Positions 16,176 to 23,432 of a stretch of DNA of 32,472 nucleotides are shown one piece after another. The stretch spans positions 1-32,472 of the forward strand of contig JAPXTJ010000022.1 in the NCBI GenBank assembly GCA_033812595.1. The letters run 5' to 3'. The position numbers and the translations under genes are program-made. The first letter of the stretch is position 1, and each line of letters starts with the position of its first letter. This DNA is from JADLGF01 sp020849415 (lineage in GTDB: Bacteria > Chloroflexota > Chloroflexia > Thermomicrobiales > UBA6265). The notes below the pieces were generated by a model, which searched no databases, was not told the DNA's origin, and saw only the letters and a program-made list of their open reading frames with translations.

Positions 16176-17041
16176 TCGATTTTTTCACCGATCCGCTCGC
16201 CTACCAGTTCTTCCGGAACGGGCTGTACGCGGCGGCGCTCTCCGGCGCGCTCTGCGGCATGATGGGCGTCTACATCGTTCTCCGGCGGATGAGCTACATC
16301 GGCCACGGGTTGTCGCACTCGGTCTTCGGCGGCGCGGTCGTTTCCTACATCATCGGCATCAACTTCTACCTCGGCGCGGGGGCGTGGGGGTTCCTCTCGG
16401 CGCTGCTGATCAACGCCACCGCCCGGCGGCGCAAGATCGGGGCCGATGCGGCGATCGGGATTATCACCACCGCCTCGTTCGCGCTCGGCGTGGCGCTGAT
16501 CTCGCGCCGGCGCACCTTCACGCGCGATTTCGAAGCGGCGCTCTTCGGCAACATCCTCGGGGTCGATCGCCAGGAATTGTGGGTGATCACCGGCGTCACG
16601 ATCGTGGTGGCGCTGGCGATTTTCTTTGGCTACAAGCAGTTGCTCTTCGTCACCTTCGACAGCGATCTCGCCCAGGTTTACGGGGTGCGGAGCGCCTGGA
16701 TCGACGCCGCGTTCTCGCTGGCGTTGGCGGCGACGATCGTGGCCTCGCTCAACATCGTCGGCGCTACCCTGATCGCCGCCTCGATCGTTATGCCCCCGAC
16801 CACCGCCCGGCTCTTGACCGATTCGTTCGGCAAGATGATCGTGCTCTCGACCATGATCGGCGCCTTCGGCGGTATTTTCGGCATGTTCTTCAGTTTCGAG
16901 TGGGATATCGCCTCGGGCGCCTCGATCGTCCTCTTCCTGACGTTCCTTTTCAGCCTGGCGTTGCTCTACGCGACGCTACGTGGGCAGCTGCGCAGCCGAA
17001 CCCCGCTGGCGTTGCTGAACGGCGGCGATCATCACCATTGA
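16172..17041 (+). CDS. znuB: Zinc ABC transporter permease
   Basis: A 289-residue membrane protein of the ABC-3 family with eight or nine hydrophobic helices. It has GMMGVYIVLRRMSYIGHGLSHSVFGG near the N-terminus, the segment conserved in ZnuB/MntB permeases, and later NIVGATLIAASIVMPPTTARLL, another conserved stretch. It starts at the ATG inside the overlapping ATGA of the ATPase gene. The C-terminus ends LNGGDHHH, a natural short His cluster that might bind zinc in the cytoplasm; whether this matters is unknown. Confidence 0.92.
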   Translation: MIDFFTDPLAYQFFRNGLYAAALSGALCGMMGVYIVLRRMSYIGHGLSHSVFGGAVVSYIIGINFYLGAGAWGFLSALLINATARRRKIGADAAIGIITTASFALGVALISRRRTFTRDFEAALFGNILGVDRQELWVITGVTIVVALAIFFGYKQLLFVTFDSDLAQVYGVRSAWIDAAFSLALAATIVASLNIVGATLIAASIVMPPTTARLLTDSFGKMIVLSTMIGAFGGIFGMFFSFEWDIASGASIVLFLTFLFSLALLYATLRGQLRSRTPLALLNGGDHHH

Positions 17042-17108
17042 GTCACCGGGGCGACTCGCTATCATGGACGCAGCTGAATCGTCCGTATCGCACCGGAGGC
17101 GCAAATCG

Positions 17109-17600
17109 ATGACCGAACTGAATCTCACCGTGGGCATGCCCGCCCCTGATTTCACCCTGAAGAGCTCGCCGAATGCGGAATTGCTGTCGCTCAGCTCGCT
17201 GCGAGGCAAGCCGGTGGTGCTCGCCTTCTATCCCGCCGACTGGAGTGGCATTTGCGGTGAGCAACTCTCGCTCTACAACGAAATCCTGCCGGAGTTCGAA
17301 CATTACGGCGCACAGTTGCTGGGGATTTCGGTCGACAGCCACCACTGCCACAAGGCCTACGCAAATTCGAAGAACCTCGGCTTCCCGCTGCTCGCCGATT
17401 TCCACCCGAAGGCGGCGGTCAGCCAGACGTACGATTCCTACAATGAAGAGACCGGCATGTCGCTGCGCAATCTCTTCGTCATCGATGGCGAAGGGATCAT
17501 CCGCTGGACCTACCGCACACCGCCCGGGATGAATCCCGGCGCGAAGGGGATCCTCGACGCGCTCGAAGCGCTGAGCCAGGGCGAGGAGCCGCAGCCGTGA
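17109..17600 (+). CDS. Peroxiredoxin (AhpC/TSA, AhpE-like)
   Basis: The start is the ATG at 17109 with GGAGG nine bases upstream. The 163-residue protein has the thioredoxin-fold peroxiredoxin pattern GMPAPDFTLKS, then YPADWSGICGEQL, where Cys49 is the peroxidatic Cys in a PxxxSxxC motif. The usual Thr is Ser, a known substitution. A second Cys at position 80 (SVDSHHCHKAY) could be a resolving residue or unrelated. The C-terminal RNLFVIDGEGIIRWTY completes the fold. It reduces peroxides at the cost of thiols. It overlaps by 4 bases with a DsbA-like gene, a plausible electron donor. Confidence 0.92.
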   Translation: MTELNLTVGMPAPDFTLKSSPNAELLSLSSLRGKPVVLAFYPADWSGICGEQLSLYNEILPEFEHYGAQLLGISVDSHHCHKAYANSKNLGFPLLADFHPKAAVSQTYDSYNEETGMSLRNLFVIDGEGIIRWTYRTPPGMNPGAKGILDALEALSQGEEPQP

Positions 17601-18121
17601 GCTCGCAACTGGCGGTGCCGGTTGATGAGCACGATCACGTCATCGGCCCAATCGACGCGCCGGTGACGCTGGTCGAGTACGGCGATTACCAGTGCTCCGA
17701 TTGCAAGGCGGCGATGGCGATCATGCGCGATGTCCAGCGCGCGCTCGGCGATCACGTCCGCATTGTCTTCCGCCACTTTCCGCTGCAACGGACGCACCCA
17801 TACGCGCTCGGGGCGGCGGTGGCGGCCGAGGCGGCGGCGGATCAGGGTCGGTTCTGGGAGTACCACGATCGCCTCTTCCAGCGGCAGCCGGAACTCGATC
17901 GTCCCGACCTGATCGCCTATGCGATCGCGATCGGCCTCGATCACCGTGCCTTCGAAGCCGCGCTCGACGATCCGGCCCTGGCCGATCGTGTCACCGCCGA
18001 CTTCCGCGGCGGCGTCCGCTCGGACGTCAACGGCACCCCGACGCTCTATATCAACGGAGCGCGCTACGACGGATTGCTGACCTTCGAGGGGATTGTTGGG
18101 GCTATTGAAGGGGCAATGTGA
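17597..18121 (+). CDS. DsbA-family thioredoxin-fold protein, cytoplasmic
   Basis: The 174-residue protein starts with a GTG that overlaps the peroxiredoxin stop (GTGA). It has no signal peptide. GDYQCSDCKAAM contains the redox CxxC (Cys33, Cys36). FRHFPLQRTHPYA and a helical insertion follow, and the cis-proline loop is VNGTPTLYINGARYDG. This is the Thioredoxin_4/DsbA layout seen in many short soluble proteins that act with peroxiredoxins or as cytoplasmic reductases. The coupling suggests a two-gene oxidative defence operon. Confidence 0.9.
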   Translation: MSSQLAVPVDEHDHVIGPIDAPVTLVEYGDYQCSDCKAAMAIMRDVQRALGDHVRIVFRHFPLQRTHPYALGAAVAAEAAADQGRFWEYHDRLFQRQPELDRPDLIAYAIAIGLDHRAFEAALDDPALADRVTADFRGGVRSDVNGTPTLYINGARYDGLLTFEGIVGAIEGAM

Positions 18122-18134
18122 GGGTTGGGAAAGA

Positions 18135-18246
18135 ACCCTCACCCCCGACCCCTCTCCCGCCGCGGCAGGAGAGGGGAGCCAATCGAAGGCTCGATTCCGT
18201 TCCCCCACTCCCGTCGCAACGGGAGAGGGGGTCAGGGGGTGAGGGT
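18135..18246. repeat. Palindromic GC-rich repeat between convergent genes
   Basis: Outer arms ACCCTCACCCCC... (from 18135) and ...GGGGGTGAGGGT (to 18246) pair over about 25 bases with two single-base indels. An inner hairpin CCTCTCC...GGAGAGG follows the left arm and a further CTCCCG...CGGGAG lies on the right. This CCCTCACCCC(T)GACCCC(T)CTCCC motif occurs as a dispersed repeat in many genomes from memory. Placed between converging ends of the DsbA-like gene and the minus-strand small gene, it could act as a bidirectional terminator. Confidence 0.75.
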
Positions 18247-18515
18247 CAATCCCGAATATCGAACGCGTTGATCACCGTCCGTTGGAACGACGGGTGCTGT
18301 TCCAGCAGGGCATCGACGCTCATGCGCAGGAACGATGCCAACTGGATGAACTCGAGTGGGCTGAGGGAGAGCGTCATGAAATCGATCTGCAGATCGATCG
18401 TGTCGTCCTCGGTCATCTGATCCTTCGGTCGCTTCGCGACCTCGGTGCGGGTATGCAGGCCGGTTTCGGGCCAGATCATTTCGTGCAAATCGAATCGGTC
18501 CGGTTTCTGAGTCAT
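18246..18515 (-). CDS. Small protein of unknown function (89 aa)
   Basis: The product has 89 residues and a good ribosome-binding site (GGAGG eight bases before the ATG at 18513-18515), which supports it as a real gene. It is soluble and acidic in the middle, with EDDTIDLQIDFMTLSLSPLEFIQLASFL and then LRMSVDALLEQHPSFQRTVINAFDIRD. I do not recognise a family. The stop lies at the edge of the palindromic repeat. Its start faces the gene at 18635 (divergent). Confidence 0.72.
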   Translation of the reverse strand: MTQKPDRFDLHEMIWPETGLHTRTEVAKRPKDQMTEDDTIDLQIDFMTLSLSPLEFIQLASFLRMSVDALLEQHPSFQRTVINAFDIRD

Positions 18516-18634
18516 TTCAGGCGCCTCCGCGTATCCCTCCGATCCTACGGTTTCACGGTTCGTCGCGCCACCGGCCCGTATACTCCCTGTGACAACAAGG
18601 CGAGGACGGCGAGCGGGAAAGCGAGGCGGGCGAG

Positions 18635-19273
18635 ATGACCGAGCGGGGAACGGGTGAGGCGGCGCGCGCGGCGGCGCTGCGGGCGCTCGCGTGGGTGCGG
18701 GAAATGTACCCCGGGGCGCGTATGACCACCGAAGTGATCTCGACCGACGACGCCCTGGTGCCAGTGCTCTTTGAGATCGCCACGATGGACGGTCCGGCCG
18801 GCGCCGGGCACGGGGTCGCGCTTGGAGTCGAGGAAGCGGAAGATCGCGCCATCCTCCGCGCCGCCGAAACGCTCGGTTATCGCGATGAGGAGGCGGTTCC
18901 CACGGCCGAGCCCGATCCCATCGAAGGAACTCCGCCGCCCCCGCTCGAAACCGTCCAACACTCGCCGGCCACCCCGCTGGCCGGGCGCGCGGCGCAGCTC
19001 GGTCCCTCGGTGATGGTTCGCCCGCGGACTCAACCCGCCACCAGCCAGCCGCCGCGTCCGATCCGGCCGGTCGCTCCGCCCGAACCGCCCGACGACTTCG
19101 ACCCGGGTGATGACGCGGACCTCGATATGGAAGACGTTTCGTGGACTGCCTTCTGGAAATGGGCGCGCGCGCAAGGGTACGACAGCGGCGAAGCGGTGGC
19201 TCGGGCGATCGGCCGGCCGATTCAGGGCCTCTCTCCCCGCGAGGTGCGCGATCTGCTGCGGTCCAACCTTTAG
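18635..19273 (+). CDS. Unknown protein, N-terminus faintly like Rad52/Sak-type annealing proteins
   Basis: The 212-residue product has three parts. Residues 1-90 are an alpha/beta domain with FEIATMDGPAGAGHGVALGVEEAEDRAILRAAETLGY. The glycine-rich turn and E-A-E-x-R-A-x-x-R-A-x-x-x-LGY end resemble single-strand-annealing-like proteins (E-T-x-A-I-G-R-A-L), but this is only a pattern resemblance. Residues 95-160 are a Pro-rich, probably disordered linker. Residues 170-212 form a small helical domain, FWKWARAQGYDSGEAVARAIGR...LSPREVRDLLR, like a short nucleic-acid- or protein-binding module. A TATACT box lies at 18578-18583. No recombination neighbours are seen. Confidence 0.6.
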   Translation: MTERGTGEAARAAALRALAWVREMYPGARMTTEVISTDDALVPVLFEIATMDGPAGAGHGVALGVEEAEDRAILRAAETLGYRDEEAVPTAEPDPIEGTPPPPLETVQHSPATPLAGRAAQLGPSVMVRPRTQPATSQPPRPIRPVAPPEPPDDFDPGDDADLDMEDVSWTAFWKWARAQGYDSGEAVARAIGRPIQGLSPREVRDLLRSNL

Positions 19274-19417
19274 TCGCGCTACCGGAACTGTTTCGACGGT
19301 CGCCGGCCGGGCGGGTATTATCCGCAGGTGCAAAGAGAGGCGCGAACGTTCGAAGCCGTTGCGCCTGTTTTGACCAGATTCATACGCCCGATCGGGCAAG
19401 GTGCGAGGGGAGACCGC

Positions 19418-20449
19418 GTGCGGCGGAGTACGGGATTGACCGGGGCGGGAGCGGTGCTCCTGGCCATGATGATGCTGGCGATTCTGATCGGACTTGGCAG
19501 CCGCGCCATCGACGCCCGGGACCGGAGCGGTGGCGATTCGACGAACGACCTCGCCCACGCCGCCGGTCCGATCGTGATCCCGACCGAAACCCCTGACGGT
19601 CCCGCTCCGATCGTGGTCGCGGAACCGACTCCCACGCCTGGCGCCCTCTACCAATCTCCAGGCGGCGTTACCGCCTCCGCGGTGCACGTCTGGCGGCCGG
19701 TGACCGGTGAACTACTGGTCGATCGATCGGCCGATGAGCGGATGCAGGTCGGCAGCATCGTCAAGGTCGCGACGGCGATCGTGGCGTTGCAGCACGCCGA
19801 CCTCGACGATCAGGTGCTGATCGATCCCACCGATCTGGTCGATCCGGCCGTCTACTCGAACATGGGGCTGGTCGCCGGCGATACGCTCACGGTCGAGCAG
19901 TTGCTGATGGGCCTGCTGATTCCTTCCGGCGGTGATGCCGCCGAGGCGCTCGCCCGGCACGCCGGCTCGGTGATCTCCGGCTCGGACGATCCGGACGAAG
20001 CACGGGCGGCGTTCGTGGCGGCGATGAACGACTGGGCGACCGAGCTCGGGTTACAGAACACCCGCTTCGCCAACGCCAGCGGCGATGACGATGCCGCGAG
20101 CTATTCGAGCGCGCGCGATGTCTCGATCATGGCGGCGGAGTTGCTCGAATCGCGCGTGTTGACGGATATGGTCGGGATGCCCGGCTATGAATTCACCAGC
20201 GCCGGCGGGAATGCCTACACCGGCCTGAACACGAACGCCATGCTTGGCGAGAGTGGGGTGATCGGCGTGAAGACCGGCTCGACCGGCAACGCCGGCGGCT
20301 GCGTGGTCCTGGCTCGTCTCGATGATGATGGCGATGCCACCATCATCACCATCCTCGGCTCGGACCTCGCCTATAACGAGCTGAACCAGATCGTCGCCGA
20401 CGCCCGCTGGGACGACGCCCGCCTCCTCTTCAGCACCATCGACACCTGA
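19418..20449 (+). CDS. S11-type D-alanyl-D-alanine carboxypeptidase homologue with altered SxN motif
   Basis: The start chosen is the GTG at 19418 with GGGGAG five bases upstream; an in-frame GTG at 19328 would add 30 residues. The 343-residue protein begins VRRSTGLTGA with a hydrophobic signal-anchor, then a Pro/Thr-rich linker, and a penicillin-binding-fold domain. Motif 1 is VGSIVKVATA (Ser113, Lys116) and motif 3 is GVKTGSTGNAGG (Lys285-Thr-Gly). Motif 2 reads IPSGGDAAEAL, so Ser170 is kept but the Asn of SxN is Gly172. In this family the Asn helps position the acyl group, so activity may be changed or the enzyme may act as a binding protein. It should sit outside the membrane and trim peptidoglycan. 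Confidence 0.88.
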   Translation: MRRSTGLTGAGAVLLAMMMLAILIGLGSRAIDARDRSGGDSTNDLAHAAGPIVIPTETPDGPAPIVVAEPTPTPGALYQSPGGVTASAVHVWRPVTGELLVDRSADERMQVGSIVKVATAIVALQHADLDDQVLIDPTDLVDPAVYSNMGLVAGDTLTVEQLLMGLLIPSGGDAAEALARHAGSVISGSDDPDEARAAFVAAMNDWATELGLQNTRFANASGDDDAASYSSARDVSIMAAELLESRVLTDMVGMPGYEFTSAGGNAYTGLNTNAMLGESGVIGVKTGSTGNAGGCVVLARLDDDGDATIITILGSDLAYNELNQIVADARWDDARLLFSTIDT

Positions 20450-20857
20450 CCACCTGTCCGTACAATTATCCGCAATTCCAGCCCCGCCACCCCGATGCCG
20501 CCTTAAATCCGGCCCGAATCCACCGTATGCCGTCATTCCCGTTATCCGAACAAACATCGGAATCGCCTGGTTCGGAATGAGCAAGAAGTCGACTTTCCTC
20601 ATATACGTATACGTTGAGAATTAGGCAATACACCCGGAACCCGGAACTAAGTACGCAGAACTCGCAATGTACGTACAGTATGAAAGAGACTTGCGTCCGA
20701 ACACCTAACGGGGTAGGGTTACTCATCAGCTGCGACGGATGGCCCACTGTCAACGACGGTGCGGGTTGCGGCCGAATGTTCGAACCGGACAGGCGTACTT
20801 CGCGCATAAGCGTCGCGCCTCGATCCAGAACCAGTTGTGCGAGGAGGGAACGCACCA
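20450..20857. other. Gene-free 408-base interval with degenerate palindromes
   Basis: No supported ORF is seen on either strand. It contains an imperfect palindrome at 20533-20580 (TCATTCC...GGAATGA with inner CCGAAC...GTTCGG). It also has AT-rich dyads around 20603-20612 (ATACGTAT), and a 14-base match (20635-20648) to the hairpin repeat in the zinc operon. A possible weak promoter is TTGCGT (20691) and TAGGGT (20714) with a 17-base spacer, reading into the gene at 20858. It looks like a landing zone for decayed repeats. Confidence 0.5.
20533..20580. repeat. Degenerate REP-like palindrome
   Basis: Ends TCATTCC and GGAATGA are inverted, with CCGAAC and GTTCGG nested inside. The TCATTCCGAAC wording is shared with the ends of the larger repeats at 22911-23028 and 30645-30761, so it may be a decayed copy. 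Confidence 0.4.
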
Positions 20858-21790
20858 ATGCCCGATCCCCGTAGGGCATCAGCCCGCATAGCCGCCGTGG
20901 CGGCATTGTTTGCATTCATGATCGGCGCGCTCTTCACGGCGTCGGCCTCGGCGCAGGACGCCCTGACGATCGATCTCGACGAGCGGAACGGTTCGGGTAT
21001 CTCCGGTACCGCCACGCTCACCCCGGATGGCGATTCGACCACGATCCGCTTGCAGCTCGAAGGTCCGGTCGGCGACAACCCGGTCAACATCATGGCCGGC
21101 ACCTGCCTGAGCTTTGACGCGATGCCGGTCTATGAGCTCGAATCGATCGACGCCAATGGCGTCAGCGAAACGACGATCGATGCCAGCATCGATGACCTCA
21201 CCGCGGATGAGCACGTGATCAACGTGCACGCCTCGCCGACCAACCTCGGTACGATCTACGCCTGTGGCGCGATCGAGGAGTCGGCCGGCGGTGACGATGA
21301 CGCCGCCACCTCCGCGTCGATCACCCTGGCGACCGCGAACGCCTCCGGCGTCTCCGGTACCGCGACCTTGACCGCCGTCGGCGACAGCCGCACCGCCGTG
21401 GCGATCCGCGTCAGCGGTGTGGCCGGCACGAACCTGGCCGCGATCTTCCCTGGCACCTGCAACGACATCGATCTCAATGCCGCGTACCAGCTCGACGATG
21501 TCGATGGCAACGGCATCAGCAACACCACGATCACCGCATCGCTGGCATCGCTGCTGAATGGTGAGTACGCGCTTCTGGTCAGCGATCCCGAGATTACCCT
21601 TGGGCAGGGGAGTGGACTCGCCTGCGGTGAGATCACCAGCTCGATCGGCGGCACCACCACCGGTCCGGCTACCGGCGTCGGTTTCTCCTCCCTTGGTGAG
21701 GCCAACGGCGCGACCATCGGCTTCCTCGCCTCGGTGGCGCTGCTCTTCGTCTCGGCCGGCTTGCTCTATCGCAAGCGCAACCGCGCCTAG
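20858..21790 (+). CDS. Surface protein with two CHRD-like repeats and a C-terminal anchor
   Basis: The ATG at 20858 has GGAGGG eight bases upstream. The 310-residue product has a signal peptide (ARIAAVAALFAFMIGALFTASASAQD). Two related repeats of about 108 residues follow. Each has G-x-SGTATLT...GDS, a GTC (AGTCLSFD and PGTCNDID), a D-x-NG-x-S-x-TTI segment and a later Cys in a YACGAIEES or LACGEITSS end. The GTC and beta pattern recall CHRD-type domains. The C-terminus reads TTTGPATGVGFSSLG, a hydrophobic stretch FLASVALLFVSAGLL and RKRNRA, a cell-wall sorting-like arrangement. A sortase gene is at 31694-32437. The protein may be attached to the envelope; target and ligand unknown. Confidence 0.8.
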   Translation: MPDPRRASARIAAVAALFAFMIGALFTASASAQDALTIDLDERNGSGISGTATLTPDGDSTTIRLQLEGPVGDNPVNIMAGTCLSFDAMPVYELESIDANGVSETTIDASIDDLTADEHVINVHASPTNLGTIYACGAIEESAGGDDDAATSASITLATANASGVSGTATLTAVGDSRTAVAIRVSGVAGTNLAAIFPGTCNDIDLNAAYQLDDVDGNGISNTTITASLASLLNGEYALLVSDPEITLGQGSGLACGEITSSIGGTTTGPATGVGFSSLGEANGATIGFLASVALLFVSAGLLYRKRNRA

Positions 21791-21815
21791 CCCCGCTTTC
21801 CAACGACATTGACTG

Positions 21816-21859
21816 ACACCCGCCCGCGCCACCCGGCGCGGGCGGGTGTGCGTTTTCTT
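21816..21859 (+). terminator. Rho-independent terminator after the CHRD-like gene
   Basis: A perfect 15 bp stem (21816-21830 and 21835-21849, starting ACACCCGCCC) with a 4-nt loop is followed by GCGTTTTCTT. It lies 26 bases after the stop of the surface protein and separates it from the LLM oxidoreductase gene. Confidence 0.9.
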
Positions 21860-21928
21860 GCGGTGCCGGGTGATGGCCGCTAGGATCGGGGCAGGAGCAA
21901 TCGCCACACGACGACGGGAGGAACTGCG

Positions 21929-22858
21929 TTGACCAAACTCGACCTTGCGATCATGATCGAAGGCCAGGCCGGCCTGAACTGGGAGCGCTGGAAGCGGCTC
22001 GCCGCCGCGGCCGACGATCTCGGCTTTTCGGCGCTCAATCGCTCCGATCACTTCACGACCCCCAGCGGTGAGTTGCAGGACGCGCTGGAACTCTGGGCGT
22101 CGTTCACGTACCTCGCCACCAATACGAAGCGGATCAACTTCGGCGCGCTTGTGTCGCCGGTCACCTGGCGGAACCCGGTGATCGCCGCCTGGAGCGCTGC
22201 CGCCATCGACGATCTCTCCGGCGGACGCTTCCACCTTGGACTCGGCGCCGGTTGGCAGGAGCGCGAGCATCGCAACTACAACTTCCCGCTCGCCCCGACC
22301 CTCGACGAGCGCTTCGCCCGGCTCGAGGAGGCGCTGAAGGTGGTCACCAACCTCTTCAGCAGCGACGAACCATTCGATCTCGATGGCGAGTATTTCCCGA
22401 TCAAGGAGGGGTTGTTGTTGCCGCGACCGGCCCGGAAGGGCGGGCCGCCGGTTGTGGTCGGCGGCAACGGTCCGAAGCGCACCCTGCCACTGGCCGCGAA
22501 GTACGCCAACGAGTGGAACGGGGTCTACCTGAAGCCCGATCAGTTCCGCGAGCGGATGACGCGGCTCGATGAACTGCTGGCGGCCGAGGGCAGAACGCCC
22601 GATTCCCTCGCCCGCACCGTCATGCATCGCGCCGTCATCGGCCGGACCGAGGCGGAGGCGCTCGCCAAGCTGGAAGGGGCCGATATCGAGGCGCTCAAGG
22701 GGCGCGGCGTGATGATCGGCGATCCCTCGCAGGTGGCGGCCGGCCTGAACGCGCTCGCCGAAGCGGGTGTGCAGCGGGTCGATCTGCAGTGGCTCGATAT
22801 GGACGACATGGATGGCCTCGAACTGATCTCCTCCCACGTCATCCCGCAGTTCGCCTGA
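21929..22858 (+). CDS. LLM-class F420-dependent oxidoreductase 1
   Basis: The 309-residue protein starts at TTG 21929 with GGAGG seven bases upstream. It has the luciferase-like TIM barrel pattern: LGFSALNRSDHF near the start, then RINFGALVSPVTWRNPVI, DDLSGGRFHLGLGAGWQEREH (the family signature), and GGPPVVVGGNGPKRTLPLAAKYANEWN. These are typical of F420-dependent members rather than FMN luciferases, although the cofactor cannot be proven here. Reaction unknown. It is transcribed alone after a clear terminator, with TAGGAT at 21881-21886 as a probable -10. Confidence 0.88.
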   Translation: MTKLDLAIMIEGQAGLNWERWKRLAAAADDLGFSALNRSDHFTTPSGELQDALELWASFTYLATNTKRINFGALVSPVTWRNPVIAAWSAAAIDDLSGGRFHLGLGAGWQEREHRNYNFPLAPTLDERFARLEEALKVVTNLFSSDEPFDLDGEYFPIKEGLLLPRPARKGGPPVVVGGNGPKRTLPLAAKYANEWNGVYLKPDQFRERMTRLDELLAAEGRTPDSLARTVMHRAVIGRTEAEALAKLEGADIEALKGRGVMIGDPSQVAAGLNALAEAGVQRVDLQWLDMDDMDGLELISSHVIPQFA

Positions 22859-22910
22859 CCCGCGTTTAGCGCGATGGTGCGAGTTGTTAACTCCGTTCCA
22901 CTCAGAAAAC

Positions 22911-23028
22911 ACCCGTCATCCTGACCGGAGGGAAGGACTCGACGCGAAGCGACGGGGCACTTACGCGCCGTGACCATGCGGAGATCCGCTTCGCGTCGAG
23001 TTCCTCACGTCCGTTCGGAATGACGGGT
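22911..23028. repeat. Palindromic MITE/REP-like element, copy A
   Basis: The element starts ACCCGTCAT and ends ATGACGGGT, an inverted terminal repeat. Internally CTCGACGCGAAGCG and CGCTTCGCGTCGAG form a long nested stem. Copy B at 30645-30761 is the same element in opposite orientation and agrees at most positions. It carries no ORF of its own, so it would depend on a transposase elsewhere or be a REP-type repeat. Confidence 0.85.
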
Positions 23029-23088
23029 ATGGCGGTGGGGAGGGGGACGACACCAACGATCAGCGCTGGAGTCTCGAAACACCACGAA

Positions 23089-23125
23089 AACAACCGACGG
23101 TCCAACCGCCGGTTGTTTCGTTGTG
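23089..23125 (+). terminator. Stem-loop with T-rich tail upstream of the sugar operon promoter
   Basis: AACAACCGACGG (23089-23100) and CCGCCGGTTGTT (23106-23117) pair at 11 of 12 positions around TCCAA, followed by TCGTTGTG. It may end read-through from the LLM gene before the promoter at 23176. Confidence 0.55.
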
Positions 23126-23175
23126 ACGCGGGCTGACGCGATTCGGCCGTGGTTGCGTCCGGCGCAGCGACCGCG

Positions 23176-23204
23176 TTGACAGGGCTGGATGGCTGACATA
23201 TAAG
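23176..23204 (+). promoter_or_regulatory. Near-consensus promoter of the sugar ABC operon
   Basis: TTGACA (23176-23181), a 17-base spacer and TATAAG (23199-23204) match the vegetative sigma consensus almost perfectly, the best promoter in the window. Transcription would start near 23211, giving a leader of about 220 bases before the binding protein. Confidence 0.8.
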
Positions 23205-23281
23205 ACCGGAAAGGCGCTGAACAAAACGACACTTCGCTGTTACACAATCACACGCCAACCTGGGAGCTCTTCAGAGAAGCA

Positions 23282-23323
23282 ATGGACGCGCGGGCGAGGA
23301 AGGAGGACAGGCCCTCGGAGTAA
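23282..23323 (+). CDS. Possible 13-residue leader peptide in the sugar operon 5' UTR
   Basis: ATG at 23282 to TAA at 23323 encodes MDARARKEDRPSE. A weak purine stretch AGAGAAG precedes it. It is rich in charged codons (Arg, Lys, Asp, Glu), which could matter for attenuation, but no terminator/antiterminator pair is obvious. Low confidence. Confidence 0.2.
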   Translation: MDARARKEDRPSE

Positions 23324-23432
23324 TCAATCGGTGTATCCGGTCGAGCAACGAATCGATACGATCGAGCACGTGACATCAGGGTCGATCGGCCCGGCGTGCA
23401 GCGTGCGAAACGTGAGCGAGGAGAATCAACCG

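Noticed and set aside
18135..18246. CRISPR-like or tandem repeat array
   Set aside because: The similarity is inverted, not direct and regularly spaced.
20879..22912. A 677-codon minus-strand frame opposite the CHRD-like gene and the LLM oxidoreductase
   Set aside because: It spans a perfect plus-strand terminator and two real genes; the translation has no domain pattern.
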